The notes under the pieces: model-generated
Database searches by the model: none
Told to the model about the DNA's origin: nothing
Seen by the model: the letters and a program-made list of their open reading frames with translations, nothing else
From: Thermoleophilia bacterium
GTDB lineage: Bacteria > Actinomycetota > Thermoleophilia > Gaiellales > Gaiellaceae
DNA length: 6,167 nucleotides
Assembly (NCBI GenBank): GCA_013362295.1
Contig: JABFWJ010000057.1
Span: forward strand, 1 to 6,167
Direction: 5' to 3'
Part shown: positions 1 through 6,167 of the stretch, piece after piece
Layout of the letters: each line of letters starts with the position of its first letter
Position numbering within the stretch: the stretch's first letter is position 1
Position numbers and translations under genes: made by a program

Positions 1-343
1 GAGGCCGCCACACGCTGTGGTCGAGGCGAAACGCGGTCCTCGTCGGCTCGCCGGGGCCGGCGTAGCCTCCGACGACCACCGCGCTCCCGTCGAGTGTCGC
101 CGCGGCTGCGTGGTTGAGCGGTCGCGGCAACGCGGGGCCGGCGCGCCACCTTCGGCGCACCGGGTCATAGAGGTCGACGCGCGCCGTCGTCGACCCATCC
201 GCGAGGTAGCCGCCTGCGATCACGATCTCGCGTCCGGCCACCGCCGCAGCCACCTCCGTGCGTGCGACGGGGAGCGGCGGTCCGGACTGCCAGCCGCCCG
301 CCCCCGCAGCGCACACCGCGATGCTGGCGAGCGCGACCCTCAA
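1..343 (-). CDS. Kelch-repeat beta-propeller protein, N-terminal part (3' end beyond the window)
   Basis: 114 residues are visible before the window edge, starting at a TTG preceded by GAGG with 7-base spacing. An in-frame TGA (the amidohydrolase stop) lies four codons upstream, so no longer N-terminus is possible. The reading frame holds two kelch blades: W18-x-x-GPPLPVAR, then the Gly-Gly at 44-45 (IVIAGGY), VDLYDP (56-61) and W66; then GPALPRPLNHAAAA, Gly-Gly at 92-93 (VVVGGY), and W112. Spacing of 48 residues between the Gly-Gly pairs and between Trp18/Trp66/Trp112 is typical of kelch. The start MRVALASIAVCAAGAGG is hydrophobic and could be a short secretion signal, with Cys11 resembling a lipoprotein cysteine, but it has one positive charge and only 10 residues before Cys, so export is doubtful. 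A complete propeller needs 6-7 blades, so most of the gene lies outside. Its role is unknown; binding, sensing or a lyase/epimerase-like activity are all possible. Confidence 0.85.
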   Translation of the reverse strand, partial: MRVALASIAVCAAGAGGWQSGPPLPVARTEVAAAVAGREIVIAGGYLADGSTTARVDLYDPVRRRWRAGPALPRPLNHAAAATLDGSAVVVGGYAGPGEPTRTAFRLDHSVWRP

Positions 344-350
344 GCAGCTG

Positions 351-354
351 CCTC
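351..354 (-). promoter_or_regulatory. Shine-Dalgarno sequence of the kelch gene
   Basis: GAGG on the transcript, 7 bases before the TTG at 343. It overlaps the amidohydrolase stop codon (TGAGG), so termination of that gene would place ribosomes directly at this site. It decides the choice of a TTG start. Confidence 0.6.
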
Positions 355-1363
355 AGTAGAGCGCAAGGGCGTTCTCGCGCAGGATCATCCGCGCCGCCTG
401 CTCGGCCTCGTCTCCGACGAGCGCCGGTAGGACGTCGGCGAGCCCGTCGCGCCACCACGCAGCGGCGAGGAAGTAGAGCTCCGGCGTGCGCGCCGCGTCG
501 GAGGCGTACAGGAGCTTCGAAACGGGCGCGAGCTCGAGGGCCTCCTCGATCGCACGTCGCGGCTGCGCGACGTGCGGAATCGTGAGGGAGAGGTCGAGCC
601 ACACGTTCGGATACACATGTGCGAGCCAGCCGGCCTCGCGCACGAACGGATAGCAGTGCAGCAAGACGAACGACGTCTTGCGGAAGCGTTCGACGAGCGG
701 CTTGAGGTAGCTCGGATCGGCGCGCCAGAGATGGAGATCGGAGTCGCCGAAGCCACAATGCACCTGGACGGGCAGCGGGTCCCCCGTCGCCTCGTTCGCC
801 GTGAGGGCCGCGACGACGTCCTCGGACACCCGATCGAGCCCGCCGCGGTAGGCGGCGATCGTCTTCAGCGCGGCGTAGCCGCGTTCCCGTGCGGTCGCGG
901 TCTCGGCGGCGGCCTGCGCGCCGCGCGTCTCGAGCCGCAGCACCTCCAGCGCACGGCAGCCGGCGAGCTCGCCCAGCTCGGCCGCGCTCGTCCCCAGCGC
1001 CGGCGGCGGATAGCCGTCGTCGATCAGCAGCAACTCGGTGTTCGTGGCGCGCAGCAGTCCGGAGGCGTACTCCGCCGGATCGGCCGCGAGCCGGTGCGCA
1101 TAGACGGCGCGCTCGTCCGGCTCGCAGCCGAGCTGCTCCGCGAGCACACGGATCGCACGCCGGTAGGTGACGCCCGTGGCGACGTGCGGCCACTGCTCCG
1201 GATCGGGGCTCTCGGTGAAGAGGCCGCGGAACTCGTCGAGCGACGCGGGGGCGGCCCGAAGGATGCCGTGCGCGTGCTGGTCGACGAGCGGAATGCCGCT
1301 CAGTACTTCGCGAAGTGACCCTGCTGCTCGAATGCCGCGTCTCCCGCGGAGTAGGCCGCCCAC
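353..1363 (-). CDS. Metal-dependent amidohydrolase (amidohydrolase-2 family, partner domain of FluG/NodGS)
   Basis: A TIM-barrel hydrolase expected to cleave a C-N bond (or decarboxylate) using a bound metal. Positions are counted from GTG 1363 (336 aa). Motifs are VDQHAHG (metal His30 and His32), the KTIAAYRGGL block (Lys167), QVHCGFGDSD (His202), VLLHCYPF (His236), and LLYASDA (Asp289) near the C-terminal end, which is the expected order for this superfamily. The KxxxxYRxGL block matches the amidohydrolase half of FluG/NodGS as I recall it. The start is uncertain: in frame, the only ATG/GTG/TTG codon between the far-upstream part of the ligase gene and the HxH motif is GTG 1363, giving a 64-base overlap with the ligase. 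A CTG at 1303 overlaps the ligase stop (CTGA, as GTGA does at the previous junction) and would give 316 aa starting just before IPLVDQH. Neither has a clear Shine-Dalgarno. Function is confident at superfamily level only. Confidence 0.9.
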   Translation of the reverse strand: MGGLLRGRRGIRAAGSLREVLSGIPLVDQHAHGILRAAPASLDEFRGLFTESPDPEQWPHVATGVTYRRAIRVLAEQLGCEPDERAVYAHRLAADPAEYASGLLRATNTELLLIDDGYPPPALGTSAAELGELAGCRALEVLRLETRGAQAAAETATARERGYAALKTIAAYRGGLDRVSEDVVAALTANEATGDPLPVQVHCGFGDSDLHLWRADPSYLKPLVERFRKTSFVLLHCYPFVREAGWLAHVYPNVWLDLSLTIPHVAQPRRAIEEALELAPVSKLLYASDAARTPELYFLAAAWWRDGLADVLPALVGDEAEQAARMILRENALALY

Positions 1364-2643
1364 TCGGAACGCCGGACGGCGAGGTACGCATCTCTGAGGA
1401 TCGGCCCGAGCGAGCCGCTCAGCAGGTCGTCGGCCGCAAGCGCGTCGAGTGCCTCGGCCTGGGTCGAGGGCAGGCGCACGATCCCGCGGCGGGCGCGCTC
1501 GTCCTCGGCGATCGTCGCCGGGTCGACGTCCACCGGCTCGGGCGGCTCGAGCCCGCGCTCGATCCCGTCGAGACCGGCAGCCAGCAGGCCGCCGAGCGCG
1601 AGATACGGGTTGCAGCTCGCGTCGCACGCCTTCAGCTCGGCGTTCGTCGAGGCCTCCTCGGCGCCGCGAAACACCGACGCGACCCGGACCGGCGCCTCGC
1701 GGTTGTCGTAGCCCCAACAGACGAACGCGCCCGCCCAGTAGTGCGGCACGATCCGGTGGTACGAGTTGAAGCTCGGCGCGGCCAGTCCGCACAACCCGGG
1801 AAGGTGGTCGAGCACCCCGGCGATGAACGACCGCGCCTCGGCCGAGAGACCGTCGGGGCGCGAGCCGTCGAAGAAGCGGTTGCGGTCGCCGTCCCAGAGC
1901 GAGAAGTGCACGTGCCCGCCGTTGCCGGCGTTCTCGGGCCAGGGCTTCGGTGCGAGTGAGGCGACGAGACCGTGACACGCCGCGACGCCGCGGATCGTCT
2001 CCCGGACGAGGAGCTGCTCGTCCGCGGCCTGCAGCGCGGGTGCGTGGCCGGTCGAGATCTCCTGCTGGCCGTGCCCGAGCTCTGCGTAGTACTGCTCGAG
2101 CGGGATCCGCTGCGCTTCGAGCGCCGCCGCGAGCTCGTCGACGTAGTCCTGCGCCGCGGTCGTGGCGATCGTCGAGAAGCAGAGCGCGGAGTCGATCGGG
2201 ACGTAGGCGCCGTCGACCTGCGTCGCGAGGGAAAACTCGTTCTCGAACGACGCGCGGAGGACGAGCCCACGCTCGGCGAGCCGCGCCTCCATCCGCTTCA
2301 GGAAGCTGCGCTGGCACACGGGCGCCGCGGCGCCGTCGAGCTGGACGTGGTCGGTCAGGACGGCCCCGGTGCGCGGTGCATAGGGAAGCACGCGAAACGT
2401 CTCGAGGTCGGGAACGAGACGGATCTCGCCGACCGGCCCCAGGTCCGCGATCGGCTGCAACTGGTCGAGCGCGTTCATCGCCTGCATCGCGACGGTGAGG
2501 CCGATGCCCGCCTCGAGGCGCCCCTCCAGGCCGTGCCGCGCCGAGGACTTCGCGCGCACGGTCCCGTCGTTCCCGCACCAGAGGAAGCGGACGAGGCGGA
2601 GATCCGCCTCGTCCGCTTGCTTCACGACGTCCCGCGCGTTCAC
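1300..2643 (-). CDS. Glutamine-synthetase-like gamma-glutamyl ligase of the FluG/NodGS type
   Basis: An ATP-dependent ligase of the glutamine synthetase superfamily, cytoplasmic, presumably oligomeric. It has 447 residues from a GTG at 2643 whose GTGA overlaps the permease stop. The N-terminal beta-grasp domain is about 1-100 and the catalytic domain 105-447. Metal and ATP-site residues are present: ENE (Glu134, Glu136), Glu188 and Glu195 (in ELGHGQQE), GNGGHVHFSL with His244, and Arg315 and Arg320 in NREAPVR. Two classical catalytic positions differ: the flap Glu of VPGYEAP is Trp303 (VPHYWAG), and the Arg of RxPD is Lys338 (ELKACDASCNPYLAL). The adenylylation Tyr region of classical GlnA is not recognisable. 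The P-x-x-W-x-G-A-x-x-C-W-G-x-x-NREAP and E-x-K-x-x-D patterns are those I recall from fungal FluG and plant NodGS, not from ammonia-assimilating GlnA. The product is therefore better read as a gamma-glutamyl amine/amide synthetase or an unknown ligase than as GlnA. The next gene encodes the partner amidohydrolase. Confidence 0.94.
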   Translation of the reverse strand: MNARDVVKQADEADLRLVRFLWCGNDGTVRAKSSARHGLEGRLEAGIGLTVAMQAMNALDQLQPIADLGPVGEIRLVPDLETFRVLPYAPRTGAVLTDHVQLDGAAAPVCQRSFLKRMEARLAERGLVLRASFENEFSLATQVDGAYVPIDSALCFSTIATTAAQDYVDELAAALEAQRIPLEQYYAELGHGQQEISTGHAPALQAADEQLLVRETIRGVAACHGLVASLAPKPWPENAGNGGHVHFSLWDGDRNRFFDGSRPDGLSAEARSFIAGVLDHLPGLCGLAAPSFNSYHRIVPHYWAGAFVCWGYDNREAPVRVASVFRGAEEASTNAELKACDASCNPYLALGGLLAAGLDGIERGLEPPEPVDVDPATIAEDERARRGIVRLPSTQAEALDALAADDLLSGSLGPILRDAYLAVRRSEWAAYSAGDAAFEQQGHFAKY

Positions 2644-4103
2644 GCAGGCGTCATCGTCGCCGCCGGGTGCTCGCGACGGTGGAGGTACTCGCTGATCGCG
2701 TAGATCGCGACAGCGGCGGCCACCGAGACGATGCACAGCGCCCCGAGCCAGATCCGCCAGTGCGTGACGCTGAAGAGGCTTGTCCACGGGCTGCGGAAGG
2801 TGACGTACGCGCCGAACGCCGACGCGAGCATCCCGACCACGCCGGAGGCATAGAGCAGATAGGGATGCGCCGCCCGGACCTCGTCGAACCTCGCCGGGAA
2901 GGCGCGCCGCACGAGGAAGATGTCGGCGAACAGGAGCACCATCGAGATGCACCAGATGACGGTCACCGCCGCCTGGAAGAGCCAGTAGGCGCGCTGGTTG
3001 TTGCCGCCGCCGACCCACGGGTTGAAGACGGCGATCACGAAGAGCGACGAGAGCACCGTCTGCGTGAGGATCGCGTAGACCGGGACCTTCGTCTTCGCGT
3101 CGACCGTGCCGAGCTTCGCCGGCATCCGCTGCTCCAGCCCGGAGACGAACAGCAGCCGCGAGAACGAGTAGTTGTAGACGACGGTGTTCGAGACGAAGAA
3201 CCAGATCAGCACGAGCCCGATCAGGACCGCGAATACATGCGAGCCCCAGAAGCCGACCTGGACGGCCTGCAGGATGTCGGTCGTCGAGCCCACGCTCTTC
3301 GACGCGGGCAGCGCGAGCATCGCGCCGAGCGTCGCCCACAGGTACGCGAACATGACGACGAGCGAGCCCCAGAAGAGATACCGCTTGATCGACCTCATGT
3401 GCACGATCTCGACGCCCATGTTCAGGGGCACCTCGATCCCGAGCAGCGCGAGGATCACGAAGCCGAACCACGTCCACTGTCCCGAGTGGATGCTCCAGTT
3501 CGACGCGGTGCCCCAGCCGCCGGTCGCCGACCGTCCGGAACCCGTCAGGTAGAGGATGCCGGCAAGGCCGATCACGAAGATCGCCGCGCCGTAGAAGACG
3601 ACCGCCCAGTTCGCGTACGACTGCGTCATGCGCAGCCGCAACGTCGACATGAACGCCGAGAACCAGAGCACGGCGAGGATCACGAGGCCCTGCTCCCACG
3701 CCTTCGGCAAGCCGCCCTTGTCGACGAACTGCCAGATCGTGACGACCGCGTCTCCCGTCGCGACCATCACGAGGATGCCCGGCCACCACGCGCAGAAGCC
3801 GGCGAAGAAACCCCAGAACGGGCCGAGCGCCTTCTGCGTCCAGACGTAGAGCGAGCCCTCCTGCGGGAACATCTGGCCGAGCTGTGCGGTGACCAGAGCG
3901 CCCGGGACGAGGAACAGCAGGAAGCCGAGGATCCAGTACGTGTACGCGGCCTGGTGGGCCTGCTGGATCGCCGACGCGTTGACGATGAACAGGACGATCG
4001 CGACGAAGATGATCGTCATGTCGAACGAGCCCAGGACCCGTGGCAACATCCCGGGTGCGACCCGTTCGGAGATCATCGTGCGCTCGTCTGCCTGAGAGGC
4101 CAT
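2640..4103 (-). CDS. APC-superfamily amino acid/amine permease, 12 predicted membrane helices
   Basis: An inner-membrane secondary transporter, probably importing an amino acid, polyamine or related amine by proton symport or exchange. From the ATG at 4103 it has 487 residues. About twelve hydrophobic segments lie near residues 28-47, 56-75, 96-116, 138-154, 166-186, 210-224, 243-265, 286-306, 342-361, 374-397, 415-435 and 450-472. APC hallmarks are the FPQEGSLYVW block after helix 2 (79-88), AFGA-type small-residue helices, and SRLLFVSGLEQRMPAKLG (315-332) followed by a Pro-led helix (VPVYAI). The N-terminus is polar and the C-terminal tail is short and charged. Two ATGs (4109 and 4103) and a GTG (4139) are possible starts; ribosome-site spacing favours 4103. 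The gene ends in GTGA, shared with the ligase start, so the two are translationally coupled. Permeases of this superfamily are common next to gamma-glutamyl ligases (PuuP with PuuA in E. coli), which suggests an amine substrate, but the specificity is inferred. Confidence 0.93.
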   Translation of the reverse strand: MASQADERTMISERVAPGMLPRVLGSFDMTIIFVAIVLFIVNASAIQQAHQAAYTYWILGFLLFLVPGALVTAQLGQMFPQEGSLYVWTQKALGPFWGFFAGFCAWWPGILVMVATGDAVVTIWQFVDKGGLPKAWEQGLVILAVLWFSAFMSTLRLRMTQSYANWAVVFYGAAIFVIGLAGILYLTGSGRSATGGWGTASNWSIHSGQWTWFGFVILALLGIEVPLNMGVEIVHMRSIKRYLFWGSLVVMFAYLWATLGAMLALPASKSVGSTTDILQAVQVGFWGSHVFAVLIGLVLIWFFVSNTVVYNYSFSRLLFVSGLEQRMPAKLGTVDAKTKVPVYAILTQTVLSSLFVIAVFNPWVGGGNNQRAYWLFQAAVTVIWCISMVLLFADIFLVRRAFPARFDEVRAAHPYLLYASGVVGMLASAFGAYVTFRSPWTSLFSVTHWRIWLGALCIVSVAAAVAIYAISEYLHRREHPAATMTPA

Positions 4104-4111
4104 GCGCATAC

Positions 4112-4118
4112 CCCCCTT
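4112..4118 (-). promoter_or_regulatory. Shine-Dalgarno sequence of the permease gene
   Basis: On the transcript this reads AAGGGGG, which matches AAGGAGG except for one G that can wobble-pair. It sits 8 bases before the ATG at 4103 and only 2 bases before the ATG at 4109, so it favours the start at 4103 (protein beginning MASQADERT). Confidence 0.6.
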
Positions 4119-4124
4119 CCAGAA

Positions 4125-4140
4125 CGTGACGACGGTCACG
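4125..4140. repeat. Perfect inverted repeat just before the permease gene
   Basis: Two 6-base arms, CGTGAC and GTCACG, flank a 4-base loop directly after the peptidase stop (4147) and just upstream of the permease Shine-Dalgarno sequence. There is no following T-run, so it is not a standard terminator. It could be a small mRNA hairpin that tunes permease expression, an operator half-site pair, or chance. It also argues against taking the GTG at 4139 as the permease start, because that codon lies inside one arm. Confidence 0.35.
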
Positions 4141-4146
4141 ATAGGG

Positions 4147-5214
4147 CTAGAGCCCAGGGTCGCGCAAGATCAACGCCAGCAGCTCGGACCGCACCGCGAG
4201 CGATTCGACGACCACGTGCTCGCCGGCCGCATGCGCGCCGCCGCCCTCGGCGCCGAGCCCGTCCAGCACCGGCACACCGAGTGCTCCGACGAGGTTGCCG
4301 TCCGAGCCGCCCGCGACCCCCGCCTCGCGCAGCTCGAGCCCAAGTGCCCGTCCGTGCTCGCGCGCACGCTCGAAGAGCACGCCTGCGCCGGCCGATCGCT
4401 CGAGCGGCGGGCGAGTCCAGCGGCCGGTGACGTCGATCGTCGCGCCCGCCTTCTCCGGGCGCAGCTCGTGCAGGATCCCGTCGATGCGCTCGCGCTCCGC
4501 GACCGTGGCCACCCGAACGTCGAGGAGCGCGATTGCCTCGGCCGCGACGACGTTCTCCCGCGTGCCGCCCGAGACGACACCGACGTTGAGCGAGACGCCG
4601 CGCGACGCGTCGTTGAGGGCGTGCAGGCGCAGCGTCAGCCGCGCGAGCTCTTCGATTGCGCTCACGCCGCGCCCGGCCTCGGCGTCGTGGGCTGCGCGGC
4701 CCGAGACCCGGAGCGTGAAACGGCCGAGGCCTCGTCGCGCCGTCTTCAGATGACCGCGCGAGGTCGGCGGCTCGCAGACGAACGCTGCGGCCGCGCCGCG
4801 CGTCGCCTGCTCGAGCACGTCGTGCGCGGTGGGACTGCCGATCTCCTCGTCGGCGGTCAACACGACGCGGAGAGCGCGATCGGTTTTCGCGGTCCGGATC
4901 GCTTCGAGCATCACGACCAGACCGCCCTTCATGTCGTAGCAGCCCGGGCCGTAGGCTCGTTCGCGGTCGACGCGCCACGGCATGCTCGCGAGCGTTCCGC
5001 GCGGCCAGACGGTGTCGACATGGCCGAGGAGGAGGAGCGGCGCACCGTCGCCCGGGAAGTCCGCGCGCAGATGCTCGCCCTCGACCGCGACGTCGCCGCC
5101 CAGCGCTCGCAGCTCCGCCGCCATCCGCTCGCGCAGCCGGCCGGTCTCGCCGGTCGGAGACTCGAGCTCGACCAGCTCGCGGAGCAGCTCGAGCCCGTAA
5201 CGATCCGTGCCCAC
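4147..5214 (-). CDS. M20-family metallopeptidase (carboxypeptidase G2 / ArgE / DapE-like)
   Basis: A cytoplasmic two-metal (usually zinc) hydrolase that cleaves an amide bond next to a free carboxylate, as in N-acyl amino acids, folyl- or acyl-glutamates and dipeptides. It has 355 residues, slightly short for the family. The full motif set is visible: GHVDT (metal His65, Asp67), YDMKGG (bridging metal Asp94), DEEIGS (catalytic Glu123, metal Glu124), CEP (metal Glu148), and GGGAH (metal His328). The dimerisation/lid domain spans about residues 158-270 and carries RRG (160-162) and His176, the residue that reaches across the dimer in this family; GGSDGN at 302-307 precedes the last metal ligand. 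There is no signal peptide. The GTG start at 5214 is the only usable one near the conserved LELLRELVELESPTG start; its GGAG lies only 2 bases upstream, which is unusually close. Order and motifs resemble carboxypeptidase G2 more than DapE, but the substrate is unknown. Confidence 0.94.
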   Translation of the reverse strand: MGTDRYGLELLRELVELESPTGETGRLRERMAAELRALGGDVAVEGEHLRADFPGDGAPLLLLGHVDTVWPRGTLASMPWRVDRERAYGPGCYDMKGGLVVMLEAIRTAKTDRALRVVLTADEEIGSPTAHDVLEQATRGAAAAFVCEPPTSRGHLKTARRGLGRFTLRVSGRAAHDAEAGRGVSAIEELARLTLRLHALNDASRGVSLNVGVVSGGTRENVVAAEAIALLDVRVATVAERERIDGILHELRPEKAGATIDVTGRWTRPPLERSAGAGVLFERAREHGRALGLELREAGVAGGSDGNLVGALGVPVLDGLGAEGGGAHAAGEHVVVESLAVRSELLALILRDPGL

Positions 5215-5228
5215 AGCTCCGGAACGTA

Positions 5229-5241
5229 CAGCGTTGCGCTG
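5229..5241. repeat. Short inverted repeat in the amidase/peptidase gap
   Basis: A perfect 5-base stem with a 3-base loop (CAGCG-TTG-CGCTG on the plus strand) sits inside the 31-base gap between the amidase stop and the peptidase start. No T-run follows it on the transcript, so it is not a typical intrinsic terminator. It could be a weak mRNA hairpin, but a 5-base stem is expected by chance in DNA this rich in G and C. Confidence 0.25.
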
Positions 5242-5245
5242 GTGT

Positions 5246-6167
5246 TTACCGCGCCGCGAACACGTTCAGAGGCAGCAGGGCGCTGACCACGTACTGCCCC
5301 GCGTCGACGATCTCGGAGATCTTCAGGTCGACGCACAGGCTTGCGAGCACGTACGCATCCTCCGCCGAAAGCCCCGAGCGCGCGGAGATGTACTCGATCA
5401 TCGCGCGAACCGCTTCCTGCGCACCTGTGTAGAGATCCGGACCCACGCCCGTCGTGCCGTACCACGCACCGCGATTCGCGTGCGGCGCGAGCGGCCCGCT
5501 CGTCTGGAACTGCGGCGCGGGGATCCGGCGCCCCTTCTCGAGCGTGAAGCGGAGCGTTGCGCCGATCGGAGTCTCGATCCCGGTGACGCACACCTCACCG
5601 TCCCCCTGGGCCGCATGGGCGTCGCCGCACGAGAAGAGCGCACCGTCGACCTCCACGGGGAGGTACAGCGTCGTCCCCTGGACGAGCTGTCGGGTGTCCA
5701 TGTTGCCGCCGAACGTGCCCGGCGGCATCACTGCCTGCTCCTTGGCGCCGCTCGGGCAGACGCCCATCGTCCCGAAGAACGGCTCGATCGGGATCGCGAC
5801 GTCCTCTCGGAGGTACGCGTGCTCGCCGTCGGTGAGGTCGAACACGCGCAGGTACGCCGACGCGAAGTCGTCAGGCAGGAGGCCGAGGCCGGGAATGATC
5901 GCCGTCCAACCCCAGTCCTTCGTGCGCAGCTCGAGGATCTCGACCGCGAGTGTGTCGCCGGGCTCCGCGTCCGCAACCGCGATCGGCCCGGCGAGCGGAT
6001 AGACGCGATCCCAGTCGAGCGACTCGATGTCCCGCGCCGTGGAGCTCGGGCCGAGCTGATTGTCGCTGACGTCCCGCGACTCGAGCGTGACGGTGTCGCC
6101 GCTCTGCACCGTCAGGCCTGGTTCGTTGCCCACGTCCCACTTGAAGTGGACACGTGTGTCGGAGAAT
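5246..6167 (-). CDS. Acetamidase/formamidase family amidase (FmdA/AmdA type), 5' end cut off by the window
   Basis: Likely hydrolyses a short-chain amide (formamide, acetamide or similar) to the carboxylate and ammonia in the cytoplasm. 306 residues are visible and the frame stays open to the window edge, so the first in-window GTG (6133) is not the start: the upstream codons read SDTRVHFKWDVGNEPG, the usual family N-terminus with an H-x-x-W motif just before the GD-containing segment. Probably only about 10 residues are missing, as the family is about 300-320 aa. Recognisable blocks are PFFGTMGVCP, the hallmark GDAHAAQGDGEVCVTGIE near the middle, and a C-terminal SLCVDLKISEIVDAGQYVV followed by LLPLNVF. 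All expected blocks are present with no frameshift. It is the first gene seen in the operon, 31 bases before the M20 peptidase. Family assignment is strong; substrate is not determined, and many family members are uncharacterised. Confidence 0.93.
   Translation of the reverse strand, partial: FSDTRVHFKWDVGNEPGLTVQSGDTVTLESRDVSDNQLGPSSTARDIESLDWDRVYPLAGPIAVADAEPGDTLAVEILELRTKDWGWTAIIPGLGLLPDDFASAYLRVFDLTDGEHAYLREDVAIPIEPFFGTMGVCPSGAKEQAVMPPGTFGGNMDTRQLVQGTTLYLPVEVDGALFSCGDAHAAQGDGEVCVTGIETPIGATLRFTLEKGRRIPAPQFQTSGPLAPHANRGAWYGTTGVGPDLYTGAQEAVRAMIEYISARSGLSAEDAYVLASLCVDLKISEIVDAGQYVVSALLPLNVFAAR

Noticed and set aside
17..430. Plus-strand 137-codon open frame at the left end
   Set aside because: Arginine-rich shadow; the minus strand of the same bases encodes two kelch blades and the amidohydrolase C-terminus.
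165..1391. 408-codon minus-strand open frame overlapping the amidohydrolase in another frame
   Set aside because: Arg/Ala-rich with no motifs, whereas the neighbouring frame carries the ordered HxH, Lys, His, His, Asp residues of an amidohydrolase.
2644..3789. N-terminal extension of the ligase frame upstream of GTG 2643, and the similar extension of the amidohydrolase frame far upstream of 1363
   Set aside because: The extra residues are Arg-rich shadow of the preceding genes without homology to either family; the ligase beta-grasp domain begins right after GTG 2643.
4125..4140. Inverted repeat as an intrinsic terminator after the peptidase gene
   Set aside because: Stem is only 6 bases and no T-run follows on the transcript; the next gene begins within 45 bases and fits the same functional set.
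2667..4430. Very long open frame (587 codons) on the plus strand opposite the permease and the end of the peptidase gene
   Set aside because: Its translation is a low-complexity mixture of Arg, Asp, Glu, His and Pro with no recognisable domain, typical of an antisense shadow in GC-rich DNA; the opposite strand holds a clear 12-helix permease and peptidase end.
4102..5286. 394-codon plus-strand open frame opposite the peptidase
   Set aside because: No family motifs, arginine/alanine-rich shadow; it spans the real peptidase gene and intergenic gap on the other strand.

Overview
The window is a GC-rich (roughly two thirds G+C) bacterial segment. Six genes lie head to tail, all on the minus strand, and read from high to low coordinates. 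GTG and TTG starts, very short or overlapping junctions, and an alanine/arginine/glutamate-rich proteome suggest a high-GC actinobacterium or similar soil or sediment lineage. That assignment is an impression from composition, not from a marker gene. There are no RNA genes, mobile elements, CRISPR arrays or convincing terminators, and no gene-free stretch longer than 40 bases. The promoter must lie upstream, beyond base 6167.

Layout in transcription order: (1) an acetamidase/formamidase-family amidase, 6167 to 5246, missing its N-terminus at the window edge; (2) an M20-family metallopeptidase of the carboxypeptidase G2/ArgE/DapE type, 5214 to 4147; (3) a 12-helix APC-superfamily amino acid or amine permease, 4103 to 2640; (4) a divergent glutamine-synthetase-like gamma-glutamyl ligase, 2643 to 1300, whose GTG start overlaps the permease stop; (5) a metal-dependent amidohydrolase, 1363 (or 1303) to 353, overlapping the ligase end; (6) the start of a kelch-repeat beta-propeller protein, TTG at 343 running off base 1, 9 bases after the amidohydrolase stop.

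Taken together this looks like a catabolic operon for an amine, amide or amino-acid derivative. The permease would import the compound, the ligase would attach glutamate to an amine (or use another nitrogen nucleophile), and three different C-N hydrolases (FmdA-type, M20, amidohydrolase) would take the conjugate or its products apart. The ligase plus amidohydrolase pair is the most informative part: these two domains are fused in fungal FluG and plant NodGS proteins, and here they are separate, overlapping genes in the opposite order. The ligase also has replacements at two classical glutamine synthetase catalytic positions (flap Glu to Trp, active-site Arg to Lys), so ordinary ammonia assimilation is unlikely. 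The actual substrate cannot be read from the sequence.
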